From Eubacterium maltosivorans (GTDB lineage Bacteria; Bacillota; Clostridia; Eubacteriales; Eubacteriaceae), in assembly GCF_002441855.2 (NCBI RefSeq), contig NZ_CP029487.1, positions 3,224,001 through 3,288,000 on the forward strand: a stretch of 64,000 nucleotides of DNA, given 5' to 3'. The position numbers and the translations under genes were made by a program. The notes beneath the pieces were generated by a model. That model saw nothing but the letters and a program-made list of their open reading frames with translations. It was not told where the DNA came from and searched no databases. This document shows positions 8,195-15,657 of this stretch, one piece after another. Within the stretch, counting starts at the first letter, position 1. The number at the start of each line of letters is the position of its first letter.

Positions 8195-8641
8195 TCAGAT
8201 AAAAAACATAAAGTGATTGTTTCCCTTGTACCGGCCGGCTTCGGCAACCAGCTCATCCAATGTTATCTTTTCAAGATGCTCCTGCACTGCCCGGTCCAGC
8301 GGGTTAAACACACATTTTTGCATGGCGTGCTCAATGGCAGGTGAAGCCTCCTCTACACTGGTTTCAGTGCTTTCGAAAAGAATCTGCTCCAGCGCGGTCA
8401 GAATTTCGTAGGCGTTGATCTGGTCCGGCTCCCTTGTCAGCCGGTAGCCGCCCTGGGCGCCCTTGACGGAGTTGACCAGCCCGGCGCGCTTTAACAGAGA
8501 AAAAACCTGTTCAAGATATATCTTAGAGAGCCCCAGCTTTTCCGCAATCACGATGACCGGAACATAGTCCCCCTCAAAATCTCCCTGAGCAATGGCGATC
8601 ATGGCAGCAAGGCCATAGCGTCCCTTTGCGGATATACGCAT
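8195..8641 (-). CDS. Rrf2-family transcriptional regulator
   Basis: A 148-residue protein beginning MRISAKGRYGLAAM, the typical Rrf2 start, with a winged helix-turn-helix (LGLSKIYLEQVFSLLKRAGLV) and the wing KGAQGGYRL. It has a single cysteine (QKCVF), not the three-cysteine set of iron-sulfur IscR or NsrR. It is therefore more like the CymR group, which senses sulfur status through a partner protein, though the real signal is unknown. A GGAGG site precedes the ATG. It is divergent from the large ABC permease gene, so both promoters share one intergenic region and may be co-regulated. Confidence 0.9.
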   Translation of the reverse strand: MRISAKGRYGLAAMIAIAQGDFEGDYVPVIVIAEKLGLSKIYLEQVFSLLKRAGLVNSVKGAQGGYRLTREPDQINAYEILTALEQILFESTETSVEEASPAIEHAMQKCVFNPLDRAVQEHLEKITLDELVAEAGRYKGNNHFMFFI

Positions 8642-8683
8642 TGCGATACCTCCAATTCATAGTAAGTAAATATGTTTAATTCG

Positions 8684-8712
8684 ATTATATCCCGAAATAG
8701 CGGACGCGTCAA
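8684..8712 (-). promoter_or_regulatory. Sigma-70 promoter of the Rrf2 gene
   Basis: On the minus strand: TTGACG (8707-8712), a 17-base spacer, and TATAAT (8684-8689). The hexamers are close to consensus. Confidence 0.8.
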
Positions 8713-8732
8713 GTTAATCGCTTAAATTATGG

Positions 8733-8761
8733 TTAAACATTTCAGATTAATGTGTTAGAAT
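8733..8761 (+). promoter_or_regulatory. Promoter of the ABC permease gene
   Basis: TTAAAC (8733-8738), a 17-base spacer and TAGAAT (8756-8761) precede the ATG at 8790, which has GAGGGAAG as its ribosome site. Confidence 0.6.
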
Positions 8762-8789
8762 AAAACCAGTATGAGAAAATGAGGGAAGT

Positions 8790-11700
8790 ATGAAAGCATT
8801 AAGAAAAGATACCGCGCGGGAAATACGGAAGTCCCTGAGCCGCTTTTTGTCCATCGTGGCAATCATTGCTCTGGGAATCTGTTTTTTTGGGGGCGTTAAG
8901 AGCACCAGCCCCAGCATGAAATATACGGCCAACCAGTATTTTGAGGAGCAGAAGCTGGCAGATATCCATTTGGTATCGACCTATGGCTTTACCGACGATG
9001 ATGTGGCGGCCCTGAAAAAAGTGGAGGGCGTGGCAGAGGTCATGCCGACCTACTCAACGGATGTGATTGTGGAAAACGGCGAAAAGCGCCCGGTCTTCAA
9101 GGTGCTGGCTGTACCGGCCGAAGATGGCCTGAACCAGCCGCTGCTGCTGGAGGGCCGCATGCCGGAAAAGGATAACGAATGTGTGATCGAGATGCCGGAC
9201 ACCACTGGTCCTCACACGGGTCGGAACGCCTACAGCATCGGCAGCACCATCAAGGTATCGTCTGAGTCAGGTGATAAAAAGCTGGAGGACACCCTGTCCC
9301 AGAATGCGTACACCGTTGTGGGCTATATCCGCTCACCTCAGTATATCTCCATTGAACGCGGCGCCACCTCTGTGGGCAGCGGCGACATTTCCTTTTATAT
9401 GATGGTGAAGCCCGGGGTTTTTAAGTCAGAGCGCTACACCGACGCCTATGTTTATTCGACTGCCAGCGCGGACGGGGTCTCAGCCTACAGCACTGAGTAC
9501 AAGGACGCAGTCTCAGATTTGGAAAAACGTCTGGAGAGTGTGGGACACGAACGCCTTCAGGTCAACTATGACGATATCATGACCACTGGCACCCAGGAGC
9601 TCGACAAGGCCAGGCGGGAGCTTCTGGATGCCCAGACAACCTTCGACGACGAGATCACAAAGGCCGAGCAGCAGCTGCGGGAGGCCGAACAGCAGATCGC
9701 GGATGGCGAGGCCGAGCTGGCCGAGGGCCGGAGAAGCTATGATGCAATGGTGAGCGCCACCACAAAGACCCTGAATGATAAGCAGGCTGAGCTGCAAAAT
9801 GCCGAGGACCAGTGGAACGCCGGGCAGCAGCAGTATGCGGATGGACTGAGCCAGTATGAGCAGAATAAGGCAGCTTTTGACGCCGGAAAGCCCGACGCCG
9901 AAAACCAGATTGCAGAAAAAAAGGCTGAGCTGGAAAAACTTGGCGGTGTGATTGACGGTCTCAAGAGCCAGATCGCCGTCATCGAAGCCATTCCGGAAGA
10001 AAAACGGACAGAGGAGCAGAAACAGGCGCTTATTCAGCTGAAGGCCCAGCTGCAAAACCTTCAGCCCGTTTATGACCAGGGGACAAAGACCCTGAACGCG
10101 GCGATACAGCAGCTAAAGGACGCTGAGAGCCAGCTGGCAGCGGCAAAAAACCAGTTGGATCAGTCAAAGGTTACACTGGACAGCGCGTCGGCTCAGATTG
10201 ATCAGGGAAAGACCGCCATTGCCCAGGGCTGGCAGCAGCTTGAGCAGGGAAAAGCCCAGGCAGAGCAGCAGCTGGCAGAAGGGCAGCAAAAGCTGGACGA
10301 CGCCAGAAAACAGCTGGCTGAGGGACAAGCTGAGCTGGAGGCCCAGCGCGCCGAGGGGCAGCAGAAGCTGGACGACGCCCGGCAGAAAATCGCGGACAGC
10401 GAAAAAGAACTGAAGGAAGTGGATTTCGGAAAATGGTATGTGTTTAACCGTGACGATAACCCAGGCTACAGCGGCTATGGCGAGGACGCCAACCGTATCG
10501 ACAATGTGGCTGGCATTTTTCCGGTATTCTTTCTGCTGGTGGCCGCTCTGGTTGCCTTTACCACCATGACGCGTATGGTTGAGGAACAGCGTATGGAAAT
10601 TGGCACACTGAAGGCGCTGGGCTACAGCCCAGCCAGTATCGCGTCCAAGTTTGTGATCTATGCGGTACTGGCAGCGCTGGTTGGCTGCGTCATCGGCGTG
10701 GTCAGTGGTATCAATACCCTCCCCAGGCTGATCGTGGGCGCTTACAGCCTGCTGTACCAGGTGCCAGAGCTGTCGCTTTCAGTGCCCTGGGGCGCCATCA
10801 TCATCAGCTGTATCGTCACGCTTTTGTGTACTGTGGGGGCAGCGGTCCTCATCTGTTCTGTGGAGCTGAGGGAGGAGCCTTCCGAGCTGATGCGTCCAAA
10901 GGCGCCGAAAATCGGCAAACGTATCTTTCTGGAAAAAATCCCGTTTATCTGGAAGCGCATGGGCTTTATCTCCAAGGTGACCGCGCGGAATATTCTGCGC
11001 TACAAGGCCCGCTTCTTCATGACCGTTATCGGTATATCCGGCTGCACAGCCCTGATTCTGGCGGGCTTCGGCCTGCAGGACTCTATCTTCTCTATCATTC
11101 CGAAGCAATTTGAGGAGATATCGGTTTACGATGGTATGATGGCTTTTAAAAATGAGGATACCCTGGAGGCAAAGGCACCTCTGGAATCCGAACTAAGGGC
11201 AGATCCTCAGGTTGAGGATGCCATGCTGGCCAAACAGCTGAAAATGAGCGTCGCGCTGGACACTGGCGGCCATTCCAAAGACGCTTACCTCTATGTGCCT
11301 GAAACACCCGGTGACATGAACCGTTTCATTGATCTGCGCCACCGGAAAGCGCCGGATCAAAAACTGACTCTGGACGACAGCGGCGCCATCATCACCGAAA
11401 AGCTCGCGAACGATCTCGGCATTAAGGTGGGCGACACCATCCGCCTGTATTCAGACGATAAGGAATTTAAGATTAAGGTCGCGGATATTACAGAAAATTA
11501 TATTGAGAACTATGTGTACGTATCGCCAAAGGCCTATGAAGCAGCTTCGGGCGAGGCGGTCAAATATAATATTGCCTATTTTAACCTGAAGGACACCGGC
11601 ACAGACGCCGAAAACGCCTTTGGGGAAAAATGGCTGGATAACAGCGACGTGGTGTCTGTGAGCTTTACAGGCAGCATTGTCAAATCCTCCACAGACAGCC

Positions 11701-12110
11701 TGAGCAGCCTGAACATGGTGGTGCTGGTCATGCTGGCAGCCGCCGGGGCTCTGGCCTTTGTGGTGCTTTATAACCTGACCAACATCAATGTGTCGGAACG
11801 GGTGCGTGAGATCGCCACGATCCGCGTTCTGGGCTTCTATGACCGGGAGACAAACAACTATATTTTCAGGGAAAACATTATCCTCTCCTTTATCGGGATG
11901 CTCATCGGTTTGGGACTGGGGGTTATCCTGAACAACTTTATCATCACCACTGTCGAGACAGACATCGTCATGTTCGGCCGGGGAATCGACCCCAGCAGCT
12001 ATGTCTTTGCCTGCATATTCACCATGGCCTTTACGCTGATTGTCAATCTCTTCATGGCGCCGGTGATCAAAAGAGTGGATATGGTTGAGTCGCTCAAGAG
12101 TATTGAGTAG
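8790..12110 (+). CDS. Giant FtsX/MacB-type ABC transporter permease with extracellular coiled coil
   Basis: An 1106-residue membrane protein. A helix at about residues 18-40 is followed by a MacB-like extracytoplasmic domain, then a long coiled coil (about residues 265-550) rich in E, Q and A with repeats of the kind AEQQLAEGQQKLDDARKQLA. Three helices with an FtsX core follow (about 570-700), then a second MacB-like domain and FtsX core (about 740-1100, with NVSERVREIATIRVLGFY). Such proteins do not form pores but drive extracytoplasmic mechanical work, for instance peptide resistance or lipoprotein or wall-enzyme control. They normally need an ATPase partner; none is adjacent here. Its divergent neighbour is the Rrf2 regulator. 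Confidence 0.88.
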   Translation: MKALRKDTAREIRKSLSRFLSIVAIIALGICFFGGVKSTSPSMKYTANQYFEEQKLADIHLVSTYGFTDDDVAALKKVEGVAEVMPTYSTDVIVENGEKRPVFKVLAVPAEDGLNQPLLLEGRMPEKDNECVIEMPDTTGPHTGRNAYSIGSTIKVSSESGDKKLEDTLSQNAYTVVGYIRSPQYISIERGATSVGSGDISFYMMVKPGVFKSERYTDAYVYSTASADGVSAYSTEYKDAVSDLEKRLESVGHERLQVNYDDIMTTGTQELDKARRELLDAQTTFDDEITKAEQQLREAEQQIADGEAELAEGRRSYDAMVSATTKTLNDKQAELQNAEDQWNAGQQQYADGLSQYEQNKAAFDAGKPDAENQIAEKKAELEKLGGVIDGLKSQIAVIEAIPEEKRTEEQKQALIQLKAQLQNLQPVYDQGTKTLNAAIQQLKDAESQLAAAKNQLDQSKVTLDSASAQIDQGKTAIAQGWQQLEQGKAQAEQQLAEGQQKLDDARKQLAEGQAELEAQRAEGQQKLDDARQKIADSEKELKEVDFGKWYVFNRDDNPGYSGYGEDANRIDNVAGIFPVFFLLVAALVAFTTMTRMVEEQRMEIGTLKALGYSPASIASKFVIYAVLAALVGCVIGVVSGINTLPRLIVGAYSLLYQVPELSLSVPWGAIIISCIVTLLCTVGAAVLICSVELREEPSELMRPKAPKIGKRIFLEKIPFIWKRMGFISKVTARNILRYKARFFMTVIGISGCTALILAGFGLQDSIFSIIPKQFEEISVYDGMMAFKNEDTLEAKAPLESELRADPQVEDAMLAKQLKMSVALDTGGHSKDAYLYVPETPGDMNRFIDLRHRKAPDQKLTLDDSGAIITEKLANDLGIKVGDTIRLYSDDKEFKIKVADITENYIENYVYVSPKAYEAASGEAVKYNIAYFNLKDTGTDAENAFGEKWLDNSDVVSVSFTGSIVKSSTDSLSSLNMVVLVMLAAAGALAFVVLYNLTNINVSERVREIATIRVLGFYDRETNNYIFRENIILSFIGMLIGLGLGVILNNFIITTVETDIVMFGRGIDPSSYVFACIFTMAFTLIVNLFMAPVIKRVDMVESLKSIE

Positions 12111-12133
12111 CGAACAGAAAGGAGACATCGCAG

Positions 12134-12718
12134 GTGAAAGCAGATTTGTCGGCATTATCATTGGAGGAGCTGTGGGCATTGTTTCCCATCATTTTAAAAG
12201 AGCATAATCCAGATTATAAAGTGTGGTATGAAGAAGAAAAGCAGCGGATTATCAGCAAGGTAAAACCAGAGAACCTTATCCGCATCAGCCACATTGGCAG
12301 CACAGCCGTAAAGGGTCTGACCGCAAAACCAATCGTCGATATTTTGCTGGAAATTGATGGCGACTGCGGTGTCTCCGCGATCATAAAGGTCCTGAAGACG
12401 CTGGGCTGGAGGCTGATGTCGCAGGAGGATGACCCGGTAAAGCTGTCGTTTAATAAAGGATACACGCCAGAAGGCTTCGCCGACAGGGTTTATCATCTTC
12501 ACGTGAGATATTTTGGAAATTGGTCTGAGCTGTATTTCAGAGACTTTCTGATCGCACATCCCGATGTGGCAGGGGAATACGAACGCCTGAAGCTAAAGCT
12601 CTGGAAGCAGTACGAACACGACCGGGACGGATACACAGAAGCAAAAACGGATTTTGTCAGGCGGTATTCGGATATGGCGAAAGTAGAATTTAACAACAGA
12701 TATTTGCCAGAATTATAA
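12134..12718 (+). CDS. GrpB/UPF0157 family nucleotidyltransferase-like protein
   Basis: A 194-residue soluble protein of the GrpB (UPF0157) family, which has a minimal nucleotidyltransferase fold. The core motif HIGSTAVKGLTAKPIVDILL (about residues 55-74) carries the GS and D positions typical of that superfamily, and the YHLHVR strand follows near residue 121. A GTG at 12134 preceded by AAAGGAG is the best start. It is 23 bases after the ABC permease stop and may be cotranscribed with it, though no functional link is known. Some relatives are fused to CoA-ligase or acetyltransferase domains; the substrate of free GrpB proteins is unknown. Confidence 0.8.
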   Translation: MKADLSALSLEELWALFPIILKEHNPDYKVWYEEEKQRIISKVKPENLIRISHIGSTAVKGLTAKPIVDILLEIDGDCGVSAIIKVLKTLGWRLMSQEDDPVKLSFNKGYTPEGFADRVYHLHVRYFGNWSELYFRDFLIAHPDVAGEYERLKLKLWKQYEHDRDGYTEAKTDFVRRYSDMAKVEFNNRYLPEL

Positions 12719-12754
12719 GCGGGGTCCGCCCTTGCCAAATTTTAGCTTACGCGC

Positions 12755-12792
12755 CAAAAGGGGTGGGGTACGTTTCACGACATCGCCTTTTA
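12755..12792. repeat. Decayed copy of the recurrent GGTGGGGTGC hairpin
   Basis: AAAAGGGGTGGGGTACGTTTC closely resembles the left arm and loop of the copy at 6245-6276, but the right arm has drifted to ACGACATCGCCTTTT and can no longer pair well. It marks past spread or duplication of the element. Confidence 0.45.
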
Positions 12793-12940
12793 TTCCGGTG
12801 TTTATGGTATTGAAGTTAAAGGAAATCGGTTCATTGGAGATTTTTTGTTAAGAAGACGTGCGAAAGTGCAAAAATACCGGGTGGATTATTTCTCTGTTTC
12901 ATCCTATACTTGGTTTATCAAAGGTAAGGAGGAAAATAAA

Positions 12941-13393
12941 ATGAGTTTAGGAAACCGTTTATTTCATGCGCGGAAAAAATGCGGGCTGTCACAGGAAGAT
13001 GTGGCCGAAAAATTGGGTGTGAGCAGGCAGACAATTTCAAAATGGGAAACCGATGAGACACTTCCAGATATACGGCAGTCAAAGAGGATGGCATTGTTGT
13101 ACAAGATGTCTCTGGACGACCTTATCGACTTTGATGTTGATGTCAAGGAGATACAGGAGATCATCGAAAAGACCGATGAAAGGACAGAAGAAAAAATAGA
13201 CTGGACAGAGGCCTGGGGAAAGAAATATCCTATTTTAATACGCTACCAGAACCAGGTCGATATTCAGAAATATGCGACACAGCTGGAATTAATACTGGAT
13301 GCCCTTAAAGCTGAATACGAATATAATGATTTAGATACCTTTCTTGTTTTAAAGGATATTCTGGCTAAGCTGTGGGGCAGCAGGAAAAAGTAA
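12941..13393 (+). CDS. XRE-family transcriptional regulator
   Basis: A 150-residue protein whose first 60 residues are a classical Cro/C1-type helix-turn-helix (LFHARKKCGLSQEDVAEKLGV, then SRQTISKWE). The rest is an acidic helical domain of unknown role. The ATG at 12941 is chosen because TAAGGAGG lies 7-8 bases upstream; the longer frame from 12845 has no ribosome site. The next gene is a transglutaminase-like protein about 100 bases on. Between them (13394-13495) lies a short stretch with no clear gene. Regulators of this kind in Firmicutes usually control a neighbouring gene, but no operator is evident. Confidence 0.85.
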   Translation: MSLGNRLFHARKKCGLSQEDVAEKLGVSRQTISKWETDETLPDIRQSKRMALLYKMSLDDLIDFDVDVKEIQEIIEKTDERTEEKIDWTEAWGKKYPILIRYQNQVDIQKYATQLELILDALKAEYEYNDLDTFLVLKDILAKLWGSRKK

Positions 13394-13495
13394 AGGATGG
13401 ACGCTGCGTTGGATGGACTGGAACAGTGGCGTTTGATATGAGTGAAGATAAACTGGAAGTTTAGTATTATATTTTGAGATCAAAGGAGAAAACCA

Positions 13496-13957
13496 ATGAA
13501 GCTGGACGAAGCAATAAACTTATGCAGGGGTACCGGATTATCGGGATGGGAAATGGTTGGATATGTGAACCGTTTGGTCAATGAAAATATGGAATATTCT
13601 GTTGATATACCCTTTACAATGCATAGAAAGGCGTTTCAGATTGGAAAGGGATATTGTGTGCAGCAGGCGTTCTGCGTCCGTGATATATTAAAAACGCTGG
13701 GGTATAGGGTTCAGCTGGTTTATTGCCGTAAGGCCATATTTAAGGATACGGGAACTACCTCGGGCCATACCTGGTGCAGGGTTTCCATTGACAAAAAAGA
13801 GCAAAATGTGTGCTCATGCCATTCTGATAATTATCCCGGAAAGGTTAACTTTATTCCAGTCTCAAAGGTTAGAAAATATGCCGGGCCGATTGTAATAGGC
13901 GGATACTTGGGCTCAATTCCCGTTTGCTTCAAGAGGATGGTTGCTGGCAGTCGGTAA
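13496..13957 (+). CDS. Transglutaminase-like superfamily protein
   Basis: A 153-residue protein with the features of bacterial transglutaminase-like cysteine proteins: a cysteine at the start of a helix (GKGYCVQQAFCVRDILKTLG, about residues 50-69), a histidine in a following strand (GHTWCRVSID, about 93-102), and an acidic residue in the next strand region (CHSDNYPGKVNFIPV). These are the positions expected for a Cys-His-Asp triad. Many relatives are proteases, deamidases or structural remnants; substrate and activity are unknown. A strong AAAGGAG site lies before the ATG. It has no signal peptide and is probably cytosolic. A terminator follows at 13993-14020. Confidence 0.7.
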   Translation: MKLDEAINLCRGTGLSGWEMVGYVNRLVNENMEYSVDIPFTMHRKAFQIGKGYCVQQAFCVRDILKTLGYRVQLVYCRKAIFKDTGTTSGHTWCRVSIDKKEQNVCSCHSDNYPGKVNFIPVSKVRKYAGPIVIGGYLGSIPVCFKRMVAGSR

Positions 13958-13992
13958 AGCCGACGTTTTAAGTTTCGTAGATGAAAAGCTTT

Positions 13993-14020
13993 AAAATGGA
14001 TCTATCGTGTCATCCATTTT
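13993..14020 (+). terminator. Terminator after the transglutaminase-like gene
   Basis: AAAATGGAT (13993-14001) pairs with ATCCATTTT (14012-14020) over a 10-base loop and is followed by ATTATGGTTT. Confidence 0.65.
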
Positions 14021-14074
14021 ATTATGGTTTGCTCTGGCGCATTTTCACACAAAGAACTTCCTGTTTATAGCCCC

Positions 14075-14111
14075 AAAAGAGACAGCATGCATTCTGCATC
14101 CTGCCTCTTTT
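14075..14111 (-). terminator. Terminator of the small membrane protein gene
   Basis: AAAAGAG (14075-14081) pairs with CTCTTTT (14105-14111), with further pairing of CAG and CTG inside. On the minus strand it follows the stop codon of the 14117-14557 gene and ends in a T run. Confidence 0.7.
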
Positions 14112-14116
14112 TCAGT

Positions 14117-14557
14117 TTAATACTGCCTGTAGTAAAGCCAGAAAGCCAGGAAAATCACGAGGATGACGATCAGGATAGCCCCGAGGGTAAAGAATAGCGC
14201 CGGGTTGAAAAAGGAGCAGACAATACCGCCGAAGCCCAGAAGCGCAAGGGTCAGATAGAGGGTGCTGCGGCAGGTTCTCAGCTGAATGGACTGGTTGCGT
14301 TCATCTTTTTCGGCGATTTCGAGGGCTGCAAGCTGCTCGGGGGCCCTGAGGGCCCGGGCATACCGCAGGATTCGGAAAATACAGACCGCCTCAATGCCTG
14401 CGAACAGGCCAATGCTTTTTGAAAGGATAGAGAGGTCGGGCGGCCCCCCAGACGAAAGGCTATACAGGATACCGGCAATAGCGGCCAGAGCGCCGAAGAC
14501 AGCGATGAGCACACTGAGCTTTAAGCGGCGGACGATGGTTTTTCTAAAGGGATTCAT
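14117..14557 (-). CDS. Small polytopic membrane protein paired with an XRE regulator
   Basis: A 146-residue protein (start MNPFRKTIVRRLKLS) with four hydrophobic segments at about residues 14-32, 45-60, 98-115 and 120-143, and a charged loop LEIAEKDERNQSIQLR between the second and third. I do not recognise a catalytic motif. Small integral membrane proteins encoded directly after a 70-80 residue XRE regulator are a common Firmicute pair. The ATG at 14557 is preferred because it overlaps the end of the upstream regulator gene by 14 bases, which implies translational coupling. Its role may be to modulate the regulator or to act in envelope stress, but nothing in the sequence proves either. Confidence 0.7.
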   Translation of the reverse strand: MNPFRKTIVRRLKLSVLIAVFGALAAIAGILYSLSSGGPPDLSILSKSIGLFAGIEAVCIFRILRYARALRAPEQLAALEIAEKDERNQSIQLRTCRSTLYLTLALLGFGGIVCSFFNPALFFTLGAILIVILVIFLAFWLYYRQY

Positions 14558-14771
14558 GGCTTTTTTCTTCCTCCTCAATTTCTGAGAAATCAAAGACCTC
14601 CTCAATGGTCAGGCTAAAATATTTTGAGATTTTGTAAGCAAGAACCAGCGAGGCCGTGTATTTTTCATTCTCGATGGAGGTGATGGTCAGCCGGGTGACC
14701 TGGACGGCCCTTGCCAGCTGTGCCTGGGAAATATGCCTTTGTTTTCTCAATTCGCGGATACGTGTTTTCAT
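14544..14771 (-). CDS. Short XRE-family regulator
   Basis: A 75-residue protein that is almost entirely a helix-turn-helix domain: MKTRIRELRKQRHISQAQLA, the recognition region TRLTITSIENEKYTASL, then YKISKYFSLTIEEVFDF, typical of YozG-like mini-repressors. It is divergent from an ABC exporter, and a 51-bp perfect palindrome lies between the two. By position it is the best candidate to bind that palindrome and repress both directions. Its 3' end overlaps the membrane-protein gene. No sensor domain is present, so its ligand or partner, possibly the membrane protein, remains open. Confidence 0.88.
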   Translation of the reverse strand: MKTRIRELRKQRHISQAQLARAVQVTRLTITSIENEKYTASLVLAYKISKYFSLTIEEVFDFSEIEEEEKSHESL

Positions 14772-14834
14772 TCCGAAGCTCCTGCTTTTTTTCTAATCAT
14801 AATATAAAAACAGGAAAACGACAAGTATCAACGC

Positions 14835-14885
14835 AAAATAGTATAGCACACTATACAATTATTGTATAGTGTGCTATACTATTTT
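14835..14885. promoter_or_regulatory. 51-bp perfect palindrome over the divergent promoters
   Basis: Two exact 25-base arms (14835-14859 and 14861-14885) meet at one central base. Each arm holds a smaller dyad GTATAG-N4-CTATAC (14841-14856 and 14864-14879), so the region presents two identical operators 23 bp apart, about two helical turns. TATACT at 14875-14880 can serve as the -10 of the exporter promoter, and symmetry gives the same to the minus strand. Confidence 0.8.
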
Positions 14886-14904
14886 CGGAAAGAGAGGGAT
14901 GAGA

Positions 14905-15657
14905 ATGGCATTTATTGAGATGAAACAGGTGAGCAAAAGCTTTGGAAGCGTGCAGGCTTTAAATCGGCTGGACCTGGACATTGAGCAGGGATCAATCTGC
15001 GCACTTCTGGGCCATAACGGCGCGGGAAAAACCACAACGCTCCGGCTGATTTTGGGGCTGCTGTCGCCGGACAGCGGGGAGGTCGCGGTCAGCGGGCTGA
15101 ATCCGGAGACAGACGGAGATGAGGTCCGCCGGCTTTGCGGTGTACTGTCGGAAGATACGGGTCTGTATGAGCCTCTGAGTGTTTATGACAACCTGAGCTA
15201 TTTTGCAAGGCTTTACGGCATGAAGCGCCGGGACTACGACGCGCGGATTGACACATTGCTCGCGCGTTTTAATATTTTGGATAAGAAAAACCTGGCGGTC
15301 AAGGGCTTCTCCACTGGGATGAAGAAAAAAGTGGCGCTGGTCCGCGCTTTACTCCACCGCCCGCGGCTGCTGCTTCTGGACGAGCCCACAAACGGGCTGG
15401 ACCCGGTGAGCATTGAGCGTCTGCGCTCTATGCTTAAGGAGCTGGCTGAGGAAAATGGCGCCACCATTGTCCTGACCACCCACAACCTGAGTGAGGTGGA
15501 GCGGATAGCAGACCAGATTGCCATTCTGCGCCAGGGCAGAAACATCTTTACCAACACCCTGGACACCCTGCGGCGTGAAACCGGTGGCGGCAGCTTTGAT
15601 CTGGAGCGGCTGTATATGAAAATTGAAGGGCAGGCGGACGAAGATGGACGGGATTAG
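14905..15657 (+). CDS. ABC transporter ATP-binding protein (ABC-2 type exporter)
   Basis: A 250-residue ATPase of the CcmA/YadG-like class. Walker A GHNGAGKTT lies at about residues 35-43, the signature is in the form GFSTGMKKK (about 140), Walker B RLLLLDEPTNGLDP (about 155-168), and the switch histidine is in TTHNLSEVE. The ATG at 14905 is chosen: GAGAGGG lies 6 bases upstream and the leader from the palindrome promoter is then short. It overlaps the permease gene by 14 bases. The two would form an exporter for a peptide, drug or lipid-like compound. Its divergence from an XRE regulator suggests inducible expression. Confidence 0.92.
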   Translation: MAFIEMKQVSKSFGSVQALNRLDLDIEQGSICALLGHNGAGKTTTLRLILGLLSPDSGEVAVSGLNPETDGDEVRRLCGVLSEDTGLYEPLSVYDNLSYFARLYGMKRRDYDARIDTLLARFNILDKKNLAVKGFSTGMKKKVALVRALLHRPRLLLLDEPTNGLDPVSIERLRSMLKELAEENGATIVLTTHNLSEVERIADQIAILRQGRNIFTNTLDTLRRETGGGSFDLERLYMKIEGQADEDGRD

